Assembly (NCBI RefSeq): GCF_010499245.1
Contig: NZ_JAAGOW010000001.1
Coordinates: 558,001 to 622,000 of the forward strand
DNA length: 64,000 bases
Direction: 5' to 3'
DNA from: Variovorax sp. WS11
GTDB taxonomy: Bacteria > Pseudomonadota > Gammaproteobacteria > Burkholderiales > Burkholderiaceae_C
Both the position numbers and the translations under genes were made by a program. The notes under the pieces are model-generated. The model was not told where the DNA came from. It worked only from the letters and a program-made list of their open reading frames with translations, and did no database searches. This document shows, in pieces, positions 35,627-43,073 of this stretch. Position 1 is the first letter of the stretch. Each line of letters opens with the position of its first letter.

Positions 35627-36892
35627 TCAGGCAACCAGTGCCGCGCTGGTCCGCGCCTGGAGTTCGTTCTTGACGAAACGACCATCCTTCATGATTGCGG
35701 CGAGGCCCTCCCCCTGCCCGGTCAGCACACCGATGTCATTTAGCGGATTGCCCTTGACGACCAACAGGTCGGCGATTGCACCTGGCCGGACCACGCCCAG
35801 GGTTCCCGCCCGCTGAAGGATGTCGGCGGCCACGGTCGTCGCGCTTCGCAGCGTCTCGAGGTTGCCCACGATCTCGCAGCGGATGCGAAGCTCCTCGCTT
35901 TGATGCTTGTGCGACTCTCCCAACAGATCGCTGCCGAAACCCATTCGGACGCCGAGCCTGTGAAGCATGGCAATCGCCTCACGGCCAACCAGACGCACGT
36001 CGTCCACCTTGGCAATCGATTCCGGCGGGAGGCCCAACGCTGCGCCTTCGCTGGAGAGCATGTCGAAGGTGATCAGCGTCGGGACCACGAAGACGCCGGC
36101 CTCCTTGACAAGTCGAGCAGTTGCCTCATCGATGAGATTGCCGTGTTCGATCGTGCGCACACCCGCCTCCACGGCGCGCTTGATGGCCTTTGGCGTGTAG
36201 GCATGCGCCATCACATAGGTTTGCCAGGCGGCAGCCTCGTCGACGATGGCTCTCAGCTCATCCATCGAATAGCCCGTATTGCCGATCGGGTCGTTGGGCG
36301 ATGTCACCCCGCCGCTTGCCATCACCTTGATCTGCGTCGCGCCCTTGGTCAGCTCGTCGCGAGCGGCGCGGCGCACGTCATCGACGCCGTCGACCACGCG
36401 TGCGATGTTGCCGATGCGGAAGGAACAGGCGCATGGCTCGAGCTGATCGCTTCGTGCGCGAAAATCGCCATGGCCACCTGTCTGCGACAGCGCCTTTCCC
36501 GAGGGAAACAAGCGCGGCGCTTCGATCAGGCCATCCTGGGCCGCTTGTGCAAGGGCCCAGTCCCCGCCCCCCGCGTCTCGAACGCTGGTGAATCCACGGA
36601 ACAGCATCCCCCTCAGGATCGGCAGTGAGCGAATCACTCCGAGCGCGTTCGGTAGTTTTGCTGCGAGGCCCAGGTTGACGTGGGATGCCGTCACGTGGAC
36701 GTGGCAGTCAATCAGACCCGGCATGAGCGTGAGGCCCCGCAAGTCGTAGACGGCGTCGGTCCCAACGGGATCCACCAAACCACGGCCGATGTCGGCGATC
36801 TTGTGATCGACCACCACAACGTCCATTCCATCCAAGAGCGCGCCTTCCTCGAGATCGAGCAGGTTTGCATTGCGCAGAACAAATATCGACAT
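35627..36892 (-). CDS. Metal-dependent amidohydrolase (imidazolonepropionase/prolidase-like subgroup)
   Basis: A 421-residue cytoplasmic amidohydrolase-superfamily enzyme. Metal ligands and catalytic residues are visible: H64 and H66 in 'LIDCHVHVT', a probable carbamylated Lys in 'TQIKVMASGGVTSP', His in 'VMAHAYT', His in 'TIEHGNLI', and the catalytic Asp in 'MGFGSDLLG'. This order is that of dipeptidase/N-acyl amino-acid hydrolases of the COG1228 group. It is first in the operon with the Liv-type importer, read from the block at 36901-36975. It would hydrolyse the imported amide. Confidence 0.88.
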   Translation of the reverse strand: MSIFVLRNANLLDLEEGALLDGMDVVVVDHKIADIGRGLVDPVGTDAVYDLRGLTLMPGLIDCHVHVTASHVNLGLAAKLPNALGVIRSLPILRGMLFRGFTSVRDAGGGDWALAQAAQDGLIEAPRLFPSGKALSQTGGHGDFRARSDQLEPCACSFRIGNIARVVDGVDDVRRAARDELTKGATQIKVMASGGVTSPNDPIGNTGYSMDELRAIVDEAAAWQTYVMAHAYTPKAIKRAVEAGVRTIEHGNLIDEATARLVKEAGVFVVPTLITFDMLSSEGAALGLPPESIAKVDDVRLVGREAIAMLHRLGVRMGFGSDLLGESHKHQSEELRIRCEIVGNLETLRSATTVAADILQRAGTLGVVRPGAIADLLVVKGNPLNDIGVLTGQGEGLAAIMKDGRFVKNELQARTSAALVA

Positions 36893-36900
36893 GAAACCTC

Positions 36901-36975
36901 CAACACCTAACGTGCTAAGAGTCTAGGTGCCGTATACTCCTACGACAATAGGTGTCGAGCACTTAAGTGTTTTTT
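36901..36975 (-). promoter_or_regulatory. 75-bp promoter/operator block, copy 1 (drives the amidohydrolase-ABC operon)
   Basis: On the minus strand this block matches 39279-39353 at 64 of 75 positions. It holds the perfect palindrome CACTTAAGTG (36960-36969), the element CACCTATTGTCGTAGG, a promoter TTGTCG-N17-TAGACT and, downstream, TTAGGTG. The CACCTA and TAGGTG repeats flank the promoter. The block also lies just upstream of the LuxR-type gene on the plus strand, so it may carry the regulator's own control as well. Confidence 0.75.
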
Positions 36976-36991
36976 TGGAAGGCGGTCCTCA

Positions 36992-37573
36992 ATGAGCAAG
37001 AAGGCAAGCAGCACGTCCGTCGCAATCGACTACCAACGCGCATTCCAGGATGCACCCGTCGGCCAGGCGCTCGGCCGCAACCGCGTCATCCTCGATTGCA
37101 ATCGCGCATTCGCCATGATCTTTCGCGGCAGTGTCGAGGATCTCGTCGGCACGACCTTCGAACGCCTCTATCCGACCCAGGCGCACTTCGAGCAGACCGG
37201 CAGCCGGATCGCCCCGGTCCTGGCCAAGGACCTGACCTTCTCCGACGACCGAGTGATGCGGCGGCTGGATGGCGAGTTGTTCTGGGTCCATGTCAGCGGC
37301 TTCACGAATACGCCTGACGACCCTCATCGGGACACCATCTGGGCATTCACCGACCTCTCGACGGGGCGCAAGGTCAACTCGGCCCTGCGGGGCTCGATGA
37401 CGCCGCGGGAGCGCGACATCGCGGCTCTGCTGATTGAAGGCAAGACCGGCAAAGAGGTCGGGAAGGCGCTGGGAATCAGTCCGCGCACGGTGGACATCTA
37501 CAAGACGCGGCTTCTGCGGAAGTACAGCGTGAGCAGCACACCCGATCTCGTGCAGCGTCTGCTTGCCGGCTAG
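36992..37573 (+). CDS. PAS-LuxR family transcriptional regulator
   Basis: A 193-residue regulator. A PAS domain (about residues 14-125: 'YQRAFQDAPVGQALGRNRVILDCNRAFAMIFRGSVEDLVGTTFERLYPT') is followed by a LuxR-type HTH (131-190: 'MTPRERDIAALLIEGKTGKEVGKALGISPRTVDIYKTRLLRKY'). The RBS GGAAGG precedes ATG 36992. The stop TAG (37571-37573) lies on the junction with an IS1182-family element. It sits between two operons with identical promoter blocks and is the obvious candidate to control both. The PAS ligand is unknown. Confidence 0.9.
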   Translation: MSKKASSTSVAIDYQRAFQDAPVGQALGRNRVILDCNRAFAMIFRGSVEDLVGTTFERLYPTQAHFEQTGSRIAPVLAKDLTFSDDRVMRRLDGELFWVHVSGFTNTPDDPHRDTIWAFTDLSTGRKVNSALRGSMTPRERDIAALLIEGKTGKEVGKALGISPRTVDIYKTRLLRKYSVSSTPDLVQRLLAG

Positions 37574-37591
37574 GAGCCTGCGCGGCAGAAG
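37570..37591 (+). repeat. Left inverted repeat of the IS1182-family element
   Basis: Pairs with 39102-39123 at 20 of 22 positions. The outer four bases, CTAG, are self-complementary and contain the stop codon of the LuxR-type gene; they may be a target duplication rather than part of the element. Confidence 0.85.
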
Positions 37592-37628
37592 CGTGACGAG
37601 CGCGCAGATGCTTGATAGATTTGGGCGC

Positions 37629-38954
37629 ATGCCCATCAGCTACCTGCCCTACGAGCCTCAGCAGCAAAGACTGCTTCCTGACGCACTTCAAGACTGGCTG
37701 CCCGAAGGGCACCTGGCGTACTTCATCAGCGACAGCGTCGACAGCCTGGATCTGAGCGCCTTCCATGCGCGATACGCCAAGGGTGGGCCGCGCAATCAGC
37801 CGTTCCACCCGGCCATGATGGTCAAGGTGCTGATCTACGGCTATGCCACCGGCACCTTCAGTTCGCGCAAGCTCGCGGCCAAGCTGCACGAAGACGTTGC
37901 GCTGCGGGTGTTGGCTGCAGAGAACTACCCGGCGCACCGCACGCTCTCGGACTTCCGGGCACTGCACCTGGAGGAACTGGCGGCGTTGTTCGTGCAGGTG
38001 GTGCGCCTGGCGCGCGAGTGCGGCCTGGTCAAGCTGGGCACCGTGGCGGTGGACGGCACCAAGCTCAAGGCCAACGCGAGCCGCCACAAGGCCATGAGCT
38101 ATGACAGGATGGTCAAGGCCGAGGGCGAACTCAAGGCGCAGATCGATGGCTTGCTCAACCGAGCGTGTGCCGCCGACGACCTGGAGAAGAACGAACCCGA
38201 CCTGGACATCCCCGGGGAGATCAAGCGCCGTGAGGACCGGCTCAAGGCGATCACCGAGGCCAAGCTGCGCCTGGAGCAACGCCAGCGCGAGGCCGATGCG
38301 GCCCGCGGGCGCAGCGCCGACGACGAGCGCAAACCCCGCGACAAGGACGGCAAGCCCAAGGGCGGGCGCTACAAGCGCGACTTCGGTGTTCCCAAGGACA
38401 GCGCCCAGGAGAGCTTCACCGACACGGACAGTCGGATCATGAAACGCTCAGGTGGCGGCTACGACTACGGCTACAACGCCCACACCGCGGTGGACGAGGC
38501 CGCGCAACTCGTGGTGGCCGCGGAACTGAGCAACAACGCCGCCGACAGTGACCGCCTGCCGGTGCTGTTGGCGGCGGTGAAGGCCAACCTGGGCGAGGAC
38601 GCCCGACAGGTGCTGGCGGATGCGGGATTCCGCTCGGAGGCCGTGTTCGAGCAGCTCAAGGACAGCCCGAGCGAGCTGATCGTGGCATTGGGCCGAGAGG
38701 GCAAGCAGGCGCTGGACATCGACGCCGAACAATACCCGCGCACTGCAGCGATGGATGCCAGGCTGAAGACGCCACCAGGCCAAGCGGCCTACCGCAAGAG
38801 GAAGTGGATCGTGGAGGCGCCCAACGGGTGGATCAAGAGCGTGCTGGGCTTCCGGCAGTTCAGCCTGCGGGGATTGAACAAGGTCAAGGCCGAGTTCAAG
38901 CTCGTGTGCCTGGCGCTGAACCTGCGGCGCATGAGCACCTTGATGGTCAGATAA
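37629..38954 (+). CDS. IS1182-family transposase
   Basis: A 441-residue transposase. N-terminal 'YLPYEPQQQRLLPDALQDWLPEGHLAYFISDSVDSLDLSAF' and 'HPAMMVKVLIYGYATGTFSSRKLAAKLHEDVALRVLAAENYPAHRTLSDFR' are characteristic of the IS1182/IS5-like DDE_Tnp group. DDE residues lie in 'VDGTKLKANAS', 'VLADAGFRSE' and 'IVEAPNGWIKSVLGFRQFSLRG'. A charged Arg/Lys/Asp-rich linker lies at about 195-270. The full-length frame suggests the element is active. ATG 37629 is chosen because 'MPISYLPYEP' is the usual start. Confidence 0.93.
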   Translation: MPISYLPYEPQQQRLLPDALQDWLPEGHLAYFISDSVDSLDLSAFHARYAKGGPRNQPFHPAMMVKVLIYGYATGTFSSRKLAAKLHEDVALRVLAAENYPAHRTLSDFRALHLEELAALFVQVVRLARECGLVKLGTVAVDGTKLKANASRHKAMSYDRMVKAEGELKAQIDGLLNRACAADDLEKNEPDLDIPGEIKRREDRLKAITEAKLRLEQRQREADAARGRSADDERKPRDKDGKPKGGRYKRDFGVPKDSAQESFTDTDSRIMKRSGGGYDYGYNAHTAVDEAAQLVVAAELSNNAADSDRLPVLLAAVKANLGEDARQVLADAGFRSEAVFEQLKDSPSELIVALGREGKQALDIDAEQYPRTAAMDARLKTPPGQAAYRKRKWIVEAPNGWIKSVLGFRQFSLRGLNKVKAEFKLVCLALNLRRMSTLMVR

Positions 38955-39101
38955 GGTCCACAGTGGGGGCACACGCGTGCCCCTCGCCTCCGGCAGGCCA
39001 AATAGACCCTGTCCGGGAGCTTCAGGAACAGCCAAGGCGCAGCGCCAACCCTTCCTCGCCGTGCACGAACTCAACGCGGGGCTCACCTCCGCGCAGAAAA
39101 A

Positions 39102-39123
39102 CTTCTGCCGCGCGGACTCCTAG
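39102..39123 (-). repeat. Right inverted repeat of the IS1182-family element
   Basis: Reverse complement of 37570-37591 with two mismatches. Confidence 0.85.
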
Positions 39124-39138
39124 CGCTGCCAAGCAGCG
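39124..39138 (+). terminator. Small hairpin right after the IS, possibly the displaced terminator of the LuxR-type gene
   Basis: CGCTGC-CAA-GCAGCG follows the right end of the element directly. If the CTAG at both ends is one target site, this hairpin originally began one base after the regulator's stop codon. There is no T-run, so this is tentative. Confidence 0.35.
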
Positions 39139-39410
39139 TCCTGACGCACGACAGTTCCGTTTGACCACTTCTTCCTGAAGCCGCCGACCCGATCTCCGTT
39201 CGGGCGCGCGGGACCTTCAGGCAGCACGACGCGCCCGCTCGGGGCGCCGTCGCATCGACCCGCGCGGTCGCCTCCCACAAAAAACACTTAAGTGCGCGGC
39301 ACCTATTGCCGTAGGCGTTTACGTCTCCTAGACTCTTAGTGCATTAGGTGCTGGCCACGACGCCTGCCTGATCTCTGACAAAGCATTGATCGCCGACGAG
39401 CGAAGAACTC
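39139..39410 (+). other. Leader region of the FAD-oxidase operon
   Basis: Non-coding stretch from the IS to the FAD-oxidase start. It holds the second 75-bp promoter/operator block (39279-39353). The first 140 bases show no gene; a CCCGA/TCGGG hairpin can form near 39189-39205. Confidence 0.5.
39279..39353 (+). promoter_or_regulatory. 75-bp promoter/operator block, copy 2 (drives the FAD-oxidase operon)
   Basis: Holds CACTTAAGTG (39285-39294), CACCTATTGCCGTAGG, the promoter TTGCCG-N17-TAGACT and TTAGGTG downstream. It matches copy 1 (36901-36975, minus strand) at 64 of 75 positions, with substitutions mostly outside the palindrome and -10. It lies 57 bases before the FAD-oxidase ATG. Confidence 0.75.
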
Positions 39411-40850
39411 ATGGACAACGTCACGCACATCAAGAACCTGTCGGCAATCGTCGGTGCGGCGCATTGCCTTGACGCAGAACGCGACACGCGCAGCTACGCC
39501 ACGGACTACCGCGGCGTTTTCATCGGCAAGGCCCTGGCAGTGGTCCGCCCCGCGGACACCGCGCAAGTAAGTCTCGTGATGAGCTACTGCCATGCCCACG
39601 ACGTGCCCGTCGTGCCGCAAGGCGGCAACACGTCGCTGCTCGGCGGCGCCGTTCCGGACGACACGGGCAACGCGGTCATCCTCAGCCTGTCGCGCCTCAA
39701 CCGGGTGCGCACCGTGGACGCGGTCAACGACACCATGGTGGTCGAGGCGGGTGTCACGCTGCAGGAGGCTCGCAGCCATGCCGAGGTGGCGCGGAAGCTG
39801 TTTCCCTTGCGAATCGGTTCCGAAGGCAGCTGTCAGATTGGTGGGAATCTCTCGACCAACGCCGGCGGCACCGCCGTGCTGCGCTACGGCAACATGCGGG
39901 ACCTGATCCTGGGTGTCGAAGTTGTGCTGCCGTGGGGCGAGGTCTGGAACGGTCTTCGCGCGCTGCGCAAGGACAACACAGGGTACGACTTGAAGCAGCT
40001 GTTCATCGGCGCCGAAGGAACGCTCGGCGTCGTCACCGCAGTGGTGCTGAAGCTCGTTCCCAAGCCGCGTTCTGAATCGACGGCCTTTCTCGGCTTCAAG
40101 AGCCCGCGAGGCGCACTTTCGTTCTTCGGTGCCCTGCGCAAGCGGCTAGGCCAGGATGTCACGGCCTTCGAACTGATCTCGGCCGCTGCACTCGAGCTCG
40201 TGCTTGATCACCTCCCGGATGCTCGCTCGCCGTTGTCGGTGCAGTCTCCCTGGTATGTCCTTGCGGAGATGGCGTCGGGACGCGCACAGGAAGACCTTGA
40301 CAACGCCTTCTACGAGGCGCTGCAGGCCGGCTTGGAGGATGGAACGATCGAGGATGCGGCTATCGCAACGGCAGATTCGCATGCGGCTGAATTCTGGCGC
40401 CTGCGCGAAGAGATCTCAGACACGCAGACGCGAACCGGCGGCAGCGTGCGTTGCGACATCTCCGTTCCCCTTTCGCAGATTCCGGCATTCATCGAACGCG
40501 CCACGGAAAGCGTGCTGCGCATCGCGCCCCAGACGCGCATGGTGATCTACGGGCACATGGGAGACGGGAACGTGCACTTCAATCCACTGCGGCCAGCCGA
40601 CGTTCCGCCCAAGGAGTATCTCGCCTTGGCCGGCGCGCAGATCAACAAGGCGGTTGATGAGATCGCCGTTGCGATGGACGGTTCCATCTCGGCCGAGCAC
40701 GGCGTAGGCGTTGGCAAGCGCGACGAACTGCTCACCGTGAAGTCGGCCACTGAACTCGAGATGGCGTGGCGTTTGAAGCGTGCGTTCGACCCGAAGAACC
40801 TGCTGAATCCCGGCAAGGTGCTCCCCCTCTTGCACACGGCGGAAGGCTGA
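39411..40850 (+). CDS. FAD-linked oxidase, GlcD / D-2-hydroxyacid dehydrogenase type
   Basis: A 479-residue flavoenzyme of the vanillyl-alcohol-oxidase superfamily. The FAD-binding part has 'ALAVVRPADTAQVSLVMSYCHAHDVPVVPQGGNTSLLGGAVP' and 'GSEGSCQIGGNLSTNAGGTAVLRYGNMRDLILGVEVVLPWG', then 'LFIGAEGTLGVVTAVVLKL'. The C-terminal cap has 'YGHMGDGNVHFN' and 'SISAEHGVGVGKRDEL' (metal and carboxylate binding in D-2-hydroxyglutarate and D-lactate dehydrogenases), ending 'KRAFDPKNLLNPGKVLP'. It probably oxidises a D-2-hydroxy acid to the 2-oxo acid. It is first in its operon. Confidence 0.92.
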   Translation: MDNVTHIKNLSAIVGAAHCLDAERDTRSYATDYRGVFIGKALAVVRPADTAQVSLVMSYCHAHDVPVVPQGGNTSLLGGAVPDDTGNAVILSLSRLNRVRTVDAVNDTMVVEAGVTLQEARSHAEVARKLFPLRIGSEGSCQIGGNLSTNAGGTAVLRYGNMRDLILGVEVVLPWGEVWNGLRALRKDNTGYDLKQLFIGAEGTLGVVTAVVLKLVPKPRSESTAFLGFKSPRGALSFFGALRKRLGQDVTAFELISAAALELVLDHLPDARSPLSVQSPWYVLAEMASGRAQEDLDNAFYEALQAGLEDGTIEDAAIATADSHAAEFWRLREEISDTQTRTGGSVRCDISVPLSQIPAFIERATESVLRIAPQTRMVIYGHMGDGNVHFNPLRPADVPPKEYLALAGAQINKAVDEIAVAMDGSISAEHGVGVGKRDELLTVKSATELEMAWRLKRAFDPKNLLNPGKVLPLLHTAEG

Positions 40851-40949
40851 CTCCACGCAGCGAGACGGGCGCTCCCGTGCTGCTCGCGCCCGAACGCGAC
40901 GTTCCACTCGGCGCGCAATTTTTTTTGACCACCCTACCAGCGAACCTCC

Positions 40950-42314
40950 ATGAAAAACGACACCGACTTCGCCGAACTGAGCGAGATTGACCGCCGCCAC
41001 TGGCTCCACCCCGTGGTCGCGTTGCAGCAGCACGAGGAGCGCGGCGCAACCATCTGGACCGCCGCCGACCGCATTCACCTCATCGACGCCGACGGCCGTC
41101 GTGTGCAGGATGCGTTTTCCGGCTTGTGGTGCGTCAACGTCGGCTATGGCCAGGAATCCGTCGTCCGTGCGGCCACGGAGCAGATGCGAAAGTTGCCCTA
41201 CTCGACCGGCTACTTCCACTTTGCAAGCGAGCCCGCAATTCGGCTCGCGGGGCGGCTCACGGCACTGGCGCCCGAGGGTTTGACCCGCGTGCTCTTCGGC
41301 CAAGGCGGATCCGACGCCGTGGACACCGCCATTCGTACCATCCGCTATTTCTTCAACGCCACAGGGCGACCGACCAAGAAGCACTTCATCGGCCTGCAGC
41401 GCGGCTACCACGGCAGCTCCGCGGTCGGAAGCGGCTTGACGGCACTGCCGTTGTTCCACAAGCACTTCGACGTGCCCGGCCCGCAGCAGCACCACATTCC
41501 GTCGCCGTATCCGTATCGCCACGCAGACGGTCCGGACCCGGCCGCGGTTCTCGCGAGCACCGTGCGGACGCTCGAGGCGAAGGTCGCGGAACTGGGCGCC
41601 GACAACGTGGCCGCCTTCATCTGCGAACCGATCCAGGGATCGGGCGGCGTGATCATTCCGCCTCCAGGCTTCCTCGCCGCCATGCGAGCGACCTGCGACC
41701 GACTCGGCATCCTTCTCATCGTCGATGAGGTCATCACCGGCTTCGGCCGTACGGGTCCGCTCTTCGCCTGTGCGGCCGAAGGCGTCACGCCCGACGTCCT
41801 CACGCTGGCGAAGGGCCTGACGGCGGGGTACGCGCCAATGAGCGCGACGCTGATCACGGAAGAACTGTATCGGGGCATCGCCGGGGCCGGCCGCGACGGC
41901 ACGCCCTTCGGCCACGGCCAGACCTACGCCGGCCATCCGGTCAGTGCGGCAGTTGCCAATGCCGTGCTCGACCTCTATACGGATGGCGGTCTGATCGAGA
42001 ACGGCCAGCGTGTTGGACGCTACTTCGAGTCGCGACTCAAAGAGCTCGAGGCCCTGCGATGCGTCGGCGAGGTCCGCGTGCGCGGCCTGCTCGGCGCCGT
42101 CGAGCTGGTCGCCGACAAGACCACGAAGGCCAAGCCCGATCCGGCGCTCAAGATGGGCCAACGCGTGCTCGATCATGCATCCCAGAACGGACTGGTCTTC
42201 CGCGCCTTCGGCGACGACATCTTGGGCTTCGCACCCTCCCTGAACTACACGGAAGCGGACGTCGACGTCCTCATCGAGCGCTTGCGCGCTTCCATCGCTC
42301 ACGTTTTCTCTTGA
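40950..42314 (+). CDS. Class III (omega-amino-acid:pyruvate type) aminotransferase
   Basis: A 454-residue PLP enzyme. It has 'DAFSGLWCVNVGYGQESVVRAATEQMRKLPYSTGYFHFASEPAIRLAGRL', 'FGQGGSDAVDTAIRTIRYFF', 'FICEPIQGSGGVIIPPPGFLAAMRATCDRLGILLIVDEVITGFGRTG' (PLP-binding Asp) and the Schiff-base Lys in 'LTLAKGLTAGYAPM'. The group includes beta-alanine, GABA and taurine transaminases. It follows the oxidase by 99 bases. It would convert an omega-amine to an aldehyde for the ALDH at 43074. Confidence 0.92.
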   Translation: MKNDTDFAELSEIDRRHWLHPVVALQQHEERGATIWTAADRIHLIDADGRRVQDAFSGLWCVNVGYGQESVVRAATEQMRKLPYSTGYFHFASEPAIRLAGRLTALAPEGLTRVLFGQGGSDAVDTAIRTIRYFFNATGRPTKKHFIGLQRGYHGSSAVGSGLTALPLFHKHFDVPGPQQHHIPSPYPYRHADGPDPAAVLASTVRTLEAKVAELGADNVAAFICEPIQGSGGVIIPPPGFLAAMRATCDRLGILLIVDEVITGFGRTGPLFACAAEGVTPDVLTLAKGLTAGYAPMSATLITEELYRGIAGAGRDGTPFGHGQTYAGHPVSAAVANAVLDLYTDGGLIENGQRVGRYFESRLKELEALRCVGEVRVRGLLGAVELVADKTTKAKPDPALKMGQRVLDHASQNGLVFRAFGDDILGFAPSLNYTEADVDVLIERLRASIAHVFS

Positions 42315-42334
42315 ATCAACCACCGGGACTCACC

Positions 42335-43060
42335 ATGAAACTCTCCGACTTCAAAGTACTCACCTTCGATTGCTACGGCACCCTGATCGACTGGGAATCC
42401 GGGATCTACAACGCGCTGGAGCCGCTGCGTGCAAAGGCGGGCAACGACAAGACGCGCGACCAGGTTCTCGAGAACTACGCACGGCACGAGTCCGCCCAGG
42501 AAGAAGAAGCGCCGGCGATGCTCTACCCGCAGCTTCTGGCACTGGTCTACAAGCGCCTGGCCAAGGAATGGGGTGTCGGCGTCAGTGACGAGGAAGCCAA
42601 CATATTCGGCGCATCGGTGCCGGACTGGCCCGAGTTCGCGGATTCGGTCGAGGCGCTGGCGTATCTCAAGAAGCACTACAAGCTCGTGATCCTTTCGAAC
42701 GTCGATCGGCTTTCGTTCCGCTCGAGCAACGCGCGCCTGCAGGTGGTGTTCGACGCCATCTACACGGCGCAGGATATCGGCTCCTACAAGCCGAGCCCGC
42801 GCAACTTCGAATACATGCTCAAGCGCCTGGAGACCGACTTCCGGTTTCAGAAGAAAGACATCCTTCACACGGCCCAGAGCCTTTTCCACGACCATGCGCC
42901 GGCGAACACCTTTGGGCTCGCTTCTGCCTGGATCGATCGCCGTCATGCCAACAAGGGCTGGGGCGCCACCATGCCTCCGCCCGGCACGCCCAAGCTGGAT
43001 TTCACCTTCGAAAGCATGATCGCGCTGGCCAAGGCGCATCAGGCTGAAGTCGGCGCCTGA
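42335..43060 (+). CDS. HAD-superfamily hydrolase, haloacid-dehalogenase type II-like
   Basis: A 241-residue HAD-IA protein. Motif I is 'VLTFDCYGTLIDWE' with nucleophile D12; motif II 'LVILSNVD'; motif III Lys in 'SYKPSPRNFEYML'; motif IV 'TAQSLFHDHAPANTFGLASAWIDRR'. The Cys-Tyr-Gly-Thr loop and missing phosphatase DxD resemble L-2-haloacid dehalogenases, whose product is a D-2-hydroxy acid. The FAD oxidase at 39411 would use such a product. The start ATG 42335 follows the aminotransferase by 20 bases. Dehalogenase activity is inference; a phosphatase-like role is not excluded. Confidence 0.85.
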   Translation: MKLSDFKVLTFDCYGTLIDWESGIYNALEPLRAKAGNDKTRDQVLENYARHESAQEEEAPAMLYPQLLALVYKRLAKEWGVGVSDEEANIFGASVPDWPEFADSVEALAYLKKHYKLVILSNVDRLSFRSSNARLQVVFDAIYTAQDIGSYKPSPRNFEYMLKRLETDFRFQKKDILHTAQSLFHDHAPANTFGLASAWIDRRHANKGWGATMPPPGTPKLDFTFESMIALAKAHQAEVGA

Positions 43061-43073
43061 GGAAAACCGCGTC

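Larger units (their letters stand above)
37570..39123 (+). mobile_element. IS1182-family insertion sequence, about 1.55 kb
   Basis: Delimited by 22-base inverted repeats (37570-37591 and 39102-39123, 20 matches). It carries one intact transposase gene. It separates the PAS-LuxR gene from the FAD-oxidase operon. It joins the regulator exactly at its stop codon, so the coding sequence of the regulator is preserved. The part 38955-39101 between transposase and right end shows no other gene. Confidence 0.88.

Noticed and set aside
38195..38400. Charged repeat-like segment inside the IS1182 transposase as a separate gene or repeat
   Set aside because: It is the normal charged linker of this transposase group and is in frame.
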